This document shows, piece by piece, positions 32,416 to 38,206 of a stretch of DNA of 38,206 nt (the first letter of the stretch is position 1; the number at the start of each line of letters is the position of its first letter). The notes under the pieces are model-generated. The model saw only the letters and a list, made by a program, of their open reading frames with translations, made no database searches and was not told the DNA's origin. Both the position numbers and the translations under genes were made by a program. The stretch covers positions 1 through 38,206 of the forward strand of contig JAAVDA010000016.1 of assembly GCA_014802045.1 (NCBI GenBank). Reading direction: 5' to 3'. Source of the DNA: Bacteroides sp. (lineage in GTDB: Bacteria; Bacteroidota; Bacteroidia; Bacteroidales; Muribaculaceae).

Positions 32416-33171
32416 TCAGATAATCTCCATGTCGGCCGACAGGCGCTGACGCACTACTTCGTAGATGGTCACTCCGGCGGCTACCGACACATTGAGAGAA
32501 CCAATCTTGCCGAACATTGGAATCGAAACAAACAAGTCGCACTCTCTGAGCACTTCCGGAGAGATGCCCTTATCTTCAGCTCCCAGCACCAGAGCAACCG
32601 GCACTGTATATTCGGCCATAGTGTAGTTGATATCGGCTTTCTCGCTTACAGCAATAACCTTATATCCGCTACTCTTCAGAAATTTCACCGCACGAACCAT
32701 ATTGTCCACCCTGCTCACCGGAATATGGTGGAGGGCACCGGCCGAGGTTTTCACCGCATCGGCTGTGGCGCTTACGCTGTCGTGGGTTGGAATAACTATC
32801 GCATCTACCGCCGCACATTCACATGTACGGGCAATAGCTCCGAAATTTCTAACATCGGTCACTCCGTCGAGCATTACAATGAAAGGGGTCACTCCGGCTT
32901 CAAACAGTTCGGGCACGAGATTTTCGAGGGGGTAGTAGGTCACAGCCGACAATTGTGCCACAACACCCTGATGGTTCTTGCGGGTTATCTTGTTGATGCG
33001 TTCCACCGGCACCCTTCTGTTGACTATGCGATGAGTGCGGATGAGTTCGAAGAGTTCATTGGCAAGCTCTCCGGAGAGATCTTTTTTTATATAAATACGG
33101 TCAATCTCTTTTCCGGCTTCGATTGCCTCGATTACGGCACGGATGCCATAGATATATTCGTCGCGTTCCAT
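32416..33171 (-). CDS. rlmB: 23S rRNA (guanosine-2'-O)-methyltransferase, TrmH/SpoU family (RlmB)
   Basis: 251 residues. N-terminal substrate-binding domain (IYGIRAVIEAI, IYIKKDL) and a knotted SPOUT domain with the three family motifs: DVRNFGAIARTCEC (Asn-Arg of motif 1), VALVLGAEDKGIS (motif 2) and ISIPMFGKIGSLNVSVAAGV-like (VSIPMFGKIGSLNVS; motif 3). It 2'-O-methylates a conserved G of 23S rRNA. Starts 37 bases after recN. The 118 bases following it hold no gene and only a weak hairpin (GCTCA/TGAGC at 32344-32360). Confidence 0.92.
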   Translation of the reverse strand: MERDEYIYGIRAVIEAIEAGKEIDRIYIKKDLSGELANELFELIRTHRIVNRRVPVERINKITRKNHQGVVAQLSAVTYYPLENLVPELFEAGVTPFIVMLDGVTDVRNFGAIARTCECAAVDAIVIPTHDSVSATADAVKTSAGALHHIPVSRVDNMVRAVKFLKSSGYKVIAVSEKADINYTMAEYTVPVALVLGAEDKGISPEVLRECDLFVSIPMFGKIGSLNVSVAAGVTIYEVVRQRLSADMEII

Positions 33172-33208
33172 TTTTTTAGGTGGTTATGTGGTTTCTGTAA
33201 TGCGTGTA

Positions 33209-34879
33209 TCAGATATTGCCGGCGGCTGCCAGAAGCGATTCGGCATTGGCGCGGGCTGCCTTGTCGTCGGGATTTCCGCTGAGCATCAATGCCAGCTCGC
33301 CCACACGTGCCTGAGGTGTGAGTTCGTTTATGCGAGTGTGGGTTGCGTTGTCGTCATCCTCTTTGTAGACCTTGAAATGATGTGCTCCTTTGGCGGCTAC
33401 CTGAGGCAGGTGTGTGATGGCAATTACCTGAATCGAACGTCCAATCTGAGCCATCATCTCGCCTATGCGGTTGGCCACATCGCCCGACACTCCGGTGTCT
33501 ACTTCGTCGAAAATTATCGACGGTAGTTTCATCTTCTCTGCTATTATAGCCTTTATGCAGAGCATGAGGCGTGAGATTTCACCTCCCGATGCCGCTCCCC
33601 CCACAGGCATGAGAGGCTGATTTTTGTTGAAAGCAAAAGTAAACTCTATTCGGTCCATACCTGTTGCGGAAATTTCGGTCGGATCAACCTTAATCTCGCA
33701 GCATAGATTTTTCATGCCGAGCGGCACAGCAAGCTCCTTGAGTTTACCGGCAAATTCCTGAGCTGCCTTTTTTCGCCGTTCGGTTATCTCTCCGGCGGTC
33801 TCCTTGGCAAGAGCCAATGCTCTCCGGGTCTCTTTTTCGAGTTCGGCAAGAGTCTCATCGGCATTTTCGAGTCGGTTAAGCCTTGAACGCAGCTTTTCTC
33901 TTACGGCAATCAGTTCTTCCACGGTGCCCACTTTGTGCTTCTCCATCATAGCATAAAGTGCCTGCAGGCGCTCCTCCATCGCGTCAAGTTCGCGTGGGTC
34001 GGCGGCGAGCTCCTGGTCGATAGCCGAAAGAGTCTGAGAGATATCAGAAATCTCAATGGAGAGAGTTTCGAGTCGTGATGGTATGTTGTCAGACTCCTGA
34101 ATCACGGGTTCGAGTTCCGTGCAAGCCTCTGTCACCTCCTCAAGAAGCGAGAGCATATTGCTCGGAGCATCGGTAAGAGCCTGAAGCGCCGTATAAAGAT
34201 TGCTCTTGATATCGGTAAGGTTAGACAGCACGTCGCGGTCGCGCTCAAGCTCCTCCACCTCACCCGGCTGTGGATTCAATTGGTCGAGCTGGTCGAGCTG
34301 ATAGCGCATATACTCTTCATCATCGCGAGTCTTTGCAAAATGCTGTCTGGCGATTTTGAGTTTGCGCAAGGTTTCTCTGAAAGAGTTGAACTTCACCGAA
34401 TAGTCGCGCATCAGCTTGTCATTAGCTGCCAGTGTATCGATTACTTTTAGCTGAAATTCAGGTTGAGAGAGAAGTTGGTTCTGATGCTGGCTGTGGATAT
34501 CCACAAGTTGCAGAGCCACCTCTTGCAAGCGAGCGAGTGGCACCGGAGTATCGTTGATAAACGCGCGCGAGCGTCCGTTGGGCGAAATCTCACGGCGGAG
34601 TATGCACCGTGTATCATCCCAGTCAATATCGTTGGCTTCGCAGAAATCCTTGATGGACGGATAATCCGCAACCATAAACACTGCTTCAATCACAGACTTC
34701 CGGTCGCTCTGCCTCACGGCCTTTGTGTCGGCTCTTCCGCCAAGGAGCAGAGAAAGTGCGCCGAGTATTATTGATTTACCGGCTCCGGTCTCACCGGTTA
34801 TTATATCAAATCCTTCGTAGAAACGAATATCTACGGTGTCAATCAGGGCATAGTTTGAAATGTGTAGTGTTTCGAGCAT
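33209..34879 (-). CDS. recN: DNA repair protein RecN
   Basis: 556 residues, SMC-like ATPase. N-terminal MLETLHISNYALIDTVDI and Walker A GETGAGKSIILGAL, a coiled-coil middle (about 155-370) and a C-terminal ATPase lobe with ASGGEISRLMLCIKA and Walker B SIIFDEVDTGVSG, then ITHLPQVAAKG. It acts in double-strand break repair. Two bases separate it from the upstream porD gene. Confidence 0.96.
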   Translation of the reverse strand: MLETLHISNYALIDTVDIRFYEGFDIITGETGAGKSIILGALSLLLGGRADTKAVRQSDRKSVIEAVFMVADYPSIKDFCEANDIDWDDTRCILRREISPNGRSRAFINDTPVPLARLQEVALQLVDIHSQHQNQLLSQPEFQLKVIDTLAANDKLMRDYSVKFNSFRETLRKLKIARQHFAKTRDDEEYMRYQLDQLDQLNPQPGEVEELERDRDVLSNLTDIKSNLYTALQALTDAPSNMLSLLEEVTEACTELEPVIQESDNIPSRLETLSIEISDISQTLSAIDQELAADPRELDAMEERLQALYAMMEKHKVGTVEELIAVREKLRSRLNRLENADETLAELEKETRRALALAKETAGEITERRKKAAQEFAGKLKELAVPLGMKNLCCEIKVDPTEISATGMDRIEFTFAFNKNQPLMPVGGAASGGEISRLMLCIKAIIAEKMKLPSIIFDEVDTGVSGDVANRIGEMMAQIGRSIQVIAITHLPQVAAKGAHHFKVYKEDDDNATHTRINELTPQARVGELALMLSGNPDDKAARANAESLLAAAGNI

Positions 34880-34881
34880 AG

Positions 34882-35787
34882 TCAGTTAGATGGATTAGCT
34901 ATCCGCTCTGTCAGTGTGGTCGCGGTAGGGTAAATTTCAGCAAGAATGCGGGCCACCTCCTTGCGCTCATCAGCAGCGCTTTTTGAATAGACGCCGGTGA
35001 GTTCGTCGAGTTTGGTGTCGTGAAAAAGTGGGAGAACGGCCGACATTGGTAATGTATGTGCAATCTCTGCAAGCGAACGCACACATCCTGTTATAGCCGT
35101 CCGCCCCTTGTCAGGACTCACTGTCATGCGGTCAAGTCCTTGACGGTGATAGGTGAATATAATGTCGCGTATGGCCGAAGCAGGAGGTTCGGTGAGTGCT
35201 GCAAGTATCGAGGCGCGGTTTCTGGGGTCGTCTATGGCCCTCCATCCTTTTTCTGCCCCCGATCGGCTTAGTTGCACTATTCGATCAGCCTCTTCATAAT
35301 AAGGTGTTCCTCCATGTGAAGAAAAACTGTCAAAGTCAAGTGCAATGATAAGATATGCGTAAAAATCAAGCAGAGCGGTGAGGTTGCTTGTCACTTCGCT
35401 GTGGGAGAATGTGAGCGGCTCACCCTGCGAATATGAAAAACTGATGTCATTGTCCTTGATATTCAGCAGGGGAGTGGTATATGTGCTGTCGAACACCGGA
35501 CGGGTAGACTGTACCTGAAGTGAGCCTGTGACCACATTGTCTGCATACGAATTGACAGTGAGGAAAAACTTGCAGTCAATTTTTTCGTTGGATGAGAATT
35601 GTGCTTCAGTAAACGAGGTAGTGTTGAGATATTCCGCCATAGCCTGCTGAAGAGTGGTAAAGACTTCACGCGCCGTGGTCGGTATGCGGTCGGCATTTAT
35701 CTCTACAGAGCAGTTGAGCTCGGCACACCGTGCCACAACAGCTGTGAGAATTATACACCCCAGCCATATGAGGCGTTTAGCCGGCAT
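34882..35787 (-). CDS. porD: DUF4835 / PorD family protein of the type IX secretion system
   Basis: About 301 residues from the ATG at 35787 (MPAKRLIWLGCIILTAVVARC, a signal peptide). An ATG seven codons further upstream is also possible. The body matches DUF4835: LNCSVEINADRIPTT, then FTTLQQAMAEYLNTT, CKFFLTVNSYADNVVTGSLQVQSTRPVF, and a C-terminal helical part. PorD is required for type IX secretion in gliding Bacteroidetes. The gene overlaps the coaBC stop by about 11 bases and is followed by recN. Confidence 0.85.
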   Translation of the reverse strand: MPAKRLIWLGCIILTAVVARCAELNCSVEINADRIPTTAREVFTTLQQAMAEYLNTTSFTEAQFSSNEKIDCKFFLTVNSYADNVVTGSLQVQSTRPVFDSTYTTPLLNIKDNDISFSYSQGEPLTFSHSEVTSNLTALLDFYAYLIIALDFDSFSSHGGTPYYEEADRIVQLSRSGAEKGWRAIDDPRNRASILAALTEPPASAIRDIIFTYHRQGLDRMTVSPDKGRTAITGCVRSLAEIAHTLPMSAVLPLFHDTKLDELTGVYSKSAADERKEVARILAEIYPTATTLTERIANPSN

Positions 35788-36985
35788 AGCTACTTTCAAT
35801 AGAGTCAAGAATAATCGCTGCCACCTCTTTCTTGGGGAGGCATCCAGATGTTGTTGATGTGCCGTCTGGAAGAATGATTGTCACATCGTTGGTATCTACA
35901 CCGAAACCGGCGCCGGGAGTATTCATGGAGTTGAGCACAATCATGTCGAGATTCTTGCGCTTTAGTTTTTCAATTGCGTTGGAGCGCTCGTTGTCTGTCT
36001 CAAGAGCAAATCCTACGAGTCTCTGGCCGGGATGTTTTGCCCCTCCGAGGGTAGCGGCTATATCAGGATTTTTCACAAGTTCGATAACGGGCACTTCGTC
36101 GTGTTCGCGCTTGATTTTTCTGTCTGAACGGTGGGCAGGGGCATAGTCGGCCACCGCGGCACACATTATTGCCACGTCGGAAGTCGGAAAGGCTTTCTCA
36201 CAAGCGGCAAGCATCTCTCTGGCCGACTCCACTTTAATCACATTGACACCTGCCTCTTCGGGAGAAACTGCCACCGGGCCGCTCACAAGAGTCACTTCCA
36301 TTCCGCGTCTTGCGGCTTCGTCGGCAATCGCATAGCCCATTTTTCCAGACGAATAGTTGCCTATAAATCTCACCGGATCAATCTTCTCATATGTAGGACC
36401 GGCTGTGATAAGGAGTTTTCTTCCTTTGAGCGGGCTTTTCCTGCGGTTGAAAAATTCAAGGAGCGTATCGTGGATTTCCTGCGGTTCGGCCATGCGTCCC
36501 TTCCCTACGAGATGACTCGCAAGCTCTCCTTCTTCCGGTTCGATGATACGCACACCGTCGGCACGGAGCTGACGGAGGTTGCGTGTGGTTGTGGGGTGAG
36601 CCATCATGTCCAGATCCATCGCAGGAGCAATGAATACGGGAGCTTTTGCCGACAGATAGGTGGTGACGAGCATATTATCGGCAACCCCGTGGGCCATCTT
36701 TGCTATCGTAGAGGCTGTGGCCGGGGCGATTACCATGGCATCAGCCCAAAGACCTATGTCAACATGGCTGTTCCACTGTCCGGTGTTGGCAGTGAAAAAT
36801 TCGCTTATCACAGGTTTGCCACTCAGTGCAGAGAGGGTCACAGGGGTGATAAACTCCTTTCCGGCCGGAGTAATTACTACTTGAACCTCCGCACCGCTTT
36901 TCACGAAAAGCCGTAGCAGCGACACCGATTTATAAGCGGCTATGCCGCCGGTTATGCCGAGTATGATATGCTTTCCTTTAAGCAT
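35777..36985 (-). CDS. coaBC: Bifunctional phosphopantothenoylcysteine decarboxylase / phosphopantothenate-cysteine ligase
   Basis: 402 residues. CoaC flavoprotein domain (about 1-180: ILGITGGIAAYKS, the active-site His in WNSHVDIGLWA, APATASTIAKMAHG, PAMDLDM). CoaB domain (about 190-402: ITAGPTYEKIDPVRFIGNYS, GKMGYAIADEA, FALETDN, and the Lys-containing KRKNLDMIVLNS). Two steps of coenzyme A synthesis. It overlaps the exonuclease gene by 8 bases. Confidence 0.95.
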   Translation of the reverse strand: MLKGKHIILGITGGIAAYKSVSLLRLFVKSGAEVQVVITPAGKEFITPVTLSALSGKPVISEFFTANTGQWNSHVDIGLWADAMVIAPATASTIAKMAHGVADNMLVTTYLSAKAPVFIAPAMDLDMMAHPTTTRNLRQLRADGVRIIEPEEGELASHLVGKGRMAEPQEIHDTLLEFFNRRKSPLKGRKLLITAGPTYEKIDPVRFIGNYSSGKMGYAIADEAARRGMEVTLVSGPVAVSPEEAGVNVIKVESAREMLAACEKAFPTSDVAIMCAAVADYAPAHRSDRKIKREHDEVPVIELVKNPDIAATLGGAKHPGQRLVGFALETDNERSNAIEKLKRKNLDMIVLNSMNTPGAGFGVDTNDVTIILPDGTSTTSGCLPKKEVAAIILDSIESSYAG

Positions 36986-37748
36986 TGTTCTTCAGCCGAA
37001 GTTTGATATTGGTAAACACATCTTTTGTATTCTGAGCGAAATCGCCCTGCATTATCCAGTTGTAATAACCCGGATCGCGACGGAGCACATCGGCAGCCAC
37101 CTGTCCTTTATATTTGCCGAAATTAATGATTTCGCGCTTCTTATCATCGTAGATGAGACGTCCCATAAGGTCCACATTGTGGGCATGGGTGGAAAATTCG
37201 GCCAGATAATCCACATCATTCTGCAAATCATCGTAGCGGTCGAGCTGAGCCTTAAGCACCTCGTAAGTGGCGCGCGTATCGGCATTGGCCGAATGGGCAT
37301 CGTCAAGCTCTTTGCCGCAATAAAAGCGGTAGGCTGCCACGAGGGTGCGCTGCTCCTTGCGGTGGAAGATGTTCTGCACATCGATATAACGTGGTTTTGT
37401 GAAATCAAATTTCACTCCTGCGCGAAGAAACTCTTCGGCAAGCATAGGCACGTCAAACTTGTTGGAGTTGAAACCTGCTATGTCGCAGCCTTCGAATATC
37501 TTGGCAAGGTCTTTGGCTATCTGTCCGAATTTTGGAGCGTCGGCCACATCGGCATCAGTGATATGATGCACAGCCGTAGCTTCGGCAGGGATGGGCATTT
37601 CGGGATTAATCCGACGCGTCCGTTCGAATTCCTCCCCGTTGGGCATAATCTTAATGAGGGAGATTTCTACTATACGGTCGTGGGTGATATTTGTGCCGGT
37701 GGTCTCAAGATCAAAGAATATCACCGGTTTTGTGAGTTTCAGTTCCAT
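36978..37748 (-). CDS. DnaQ-like 3'-5' exonuclease (DNA polymerase III epsilon type)
   Basis: 256 residues. DEDD exonuclease: Exo I FFDLETTGT (Asp13, Glu15), Exo II in AGFNSNKFDVPML, and Exo III His/Asp in DDAHSANADTRATYEVL. The last about 60 residues (FGKYKGQVAADVLRRDPGYYNWIM) are the ExoX-like C-terminal domain common in this Bacteroidetes protein. Probable proofreading or repair exonuclease. It lies 5 bases after dnaN. Confidence 0.9.
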   Translation of the reverse strand: MELKLTKPVIFFDLETTGTNITHDRIVEISLIKIMPNGEEFERTRRINPEMPIPAEATAVHHITDADVADAPKFGQIAKDLAKIFEGCDIAGFNSNKFDVPMLAEEFLRAGVKFDFTKPRYIDVQNIFHRKEQRTLVAAYRFYCGKELDDAHSANADTRATYEVLKAQLDRYDDLQNDVDYLAEFSTHAHNVDLMGRLIYDDKKREIINFGKYKGQVAADVLRRDPGYYNWIMQGDFAQNTKDVFTNIKLRLKNNA

Positions 37749-37753
37749 AGGGT

Positions 37754-38206
37754 TCAGTCGGCGGTGATACTCATAGGCATGAGGAGCATGAGGAGTTCCG
37801 ATTCCGGTTCATCTTCAGAAGGCACACACACTGCAGCTCTTGTGGGGTCAGAAAGACGCATCACAACGTCGGTGGTTGAGATATGACTGAATATTTCGAG
37901 GAGATACGGAGCGCTGAAGCCGATTAGCAGTTCGTTGCCTGTATATGAGCAGGGCACTGATTCCCAACCGGATGTGCCGTAGCTGTTGTCTTGCGCGCGA
38001 AGGGTGAGGCTGTCGGAGGTGAGCTTGAATTTCACCAGACCGTTGCCTCCGTTGCCAAACACTTCCACACGACGCACCGCGTTGATAAACGACTGACGGT
38101 CTACAGTGAGAGTATAGGGGCTGTTGAGGGGGATAACACGGTTGTAGGCGGGGAACGGCCCCTTTATCAGGCGGCAGTCGAATGTGAACGATGTGGATTC
38201 AAACAC
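37754..38206 (-). CDS. dnaN: DNA polymerase III beta sliding clamp, C-terminal part (5' end outside the window)
   Basis: 150 residues visible, open to the window edge. They cover the end of domain 2 and domain 3: IKGPFPAYNRVIP, then a domain-3 strand set and the C-terminal clamp signature LLMLLMPMSI close to the end, which forms the protein-binding pocket. Ring-shaped processivity factor of replication. Leads the block with the exonuclease, coaBC, porD, recN and rlmB. Confidence 0.94.
   Translation of the reverse strand: MFESTSFTFDCRLIKGPFPAYNRVIPLNSPYTLTVDRQSFINAVRRVEVFGNGGNGLVKFKLTSDSLTLRAQDNSYGTSGWESVPCSYTGNELLIGFSAPYLLEIFSHISTTDVVMRLSDPTRAAVCVPSEDEPESELLMLLMPMSITAD

Noticed and set aside
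36131-37886. Long plus-strand frames opposite coaBC, the exonuclease and dnaN (261 and 314 codons)
   Set aside because: They mirror well-identified genes on the other strand and have no recognisable features.
1-38206. CRISPR arrays or rRNA genes
   Set aside because: No regularly spaced repeats and no rRNA-like sequence were seen.

Overview
The window looks like a chromosomal segment of a Bacteroidales bacterium, most likely Muribaculaceae or a close relative. This is inference, from three things: promoters of the Bacteroidetes type (TTTG about 20 nt upstream of TAnnTTTG); type IX secretion signatures (a PorD/DUF4835 protein and a type B sorting domain); and the block dnaN / exonuclease / coaBC / porD / recN / rlmB, which is familiar from Bacteroidales. 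Base composition is mixed. The metabolic blocks are G+C-rich, whereas about 19.7-25.9 kb is visibly more A/T-rich.

Layout. 1-0.85 kb: the end of an unidentified gene and a remnant of an IS5-type transposase. 0.85-2.85 kb (minus strand): a cysteine-desulfidase-family enzyme and the Crp/Fnr regulator upstream of it, whose promoter is covered by a 38-bp dyad. 2.98-10.02 kb (minus): a complete, tightly packed histidine operon hisG-D-C-B-H-A-F-IE with a fused HisB and a fused HisIE. 10.1-15.75 kb (minus): an ABC ATPase, two MacB-type permeases, a MacA-type adaptor and a TolC-type outer-membrane channel, together a tripartite exporter. 15.9-16.23 kb (plus): a well-delimited candidate structured RNA with promoter and intrinsic terminator. 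16.4-19.4 kb: a GH20 beta-hexosaminidase and a DUF418 membrane protein, read divergently from back-to-back promoters.

19.4-26.3 kb (plus) is an accessory island. It holds an interrupted small ORF, a metallophosphoesterase with a WYL-type-HTH protein, a uracil-DNA-glycosylase-like protein, a DUF6140-like small protein with a frameshifted paralogue, an aberrant class II tRNA-like gene next to a HAD phosphatase of the RNA-repair (SAK) type, two related DUF6557-like proteins, and a stand-alone protein that reads as the C-terminal half of FtsZ with the T7 loop aspartates kept and the GTP-binding domain missing. Four promoters in this island share an unusual TTTG-N14-TAAYTTTG spacing, and a 40-bp sequence occurs twice in opposite orientation at 22.48 and 23.21 kb.

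26.4-38.2 kb (minus) returns to housekeeping: ahpC, uvrA, a lytic transglycosylase and a type B-sorted surface protein, then rlmB, recN, porD, coaBC, a DnaQ-like exonuclease and the 3' part of dnaN, which runs off the window. The strongest candidates for something undescribed are the FtsZ C-terminal-domain protein, the tRNA-like/HAD pair, the shared island promoter and the 15.94-16.23 kb RNA.
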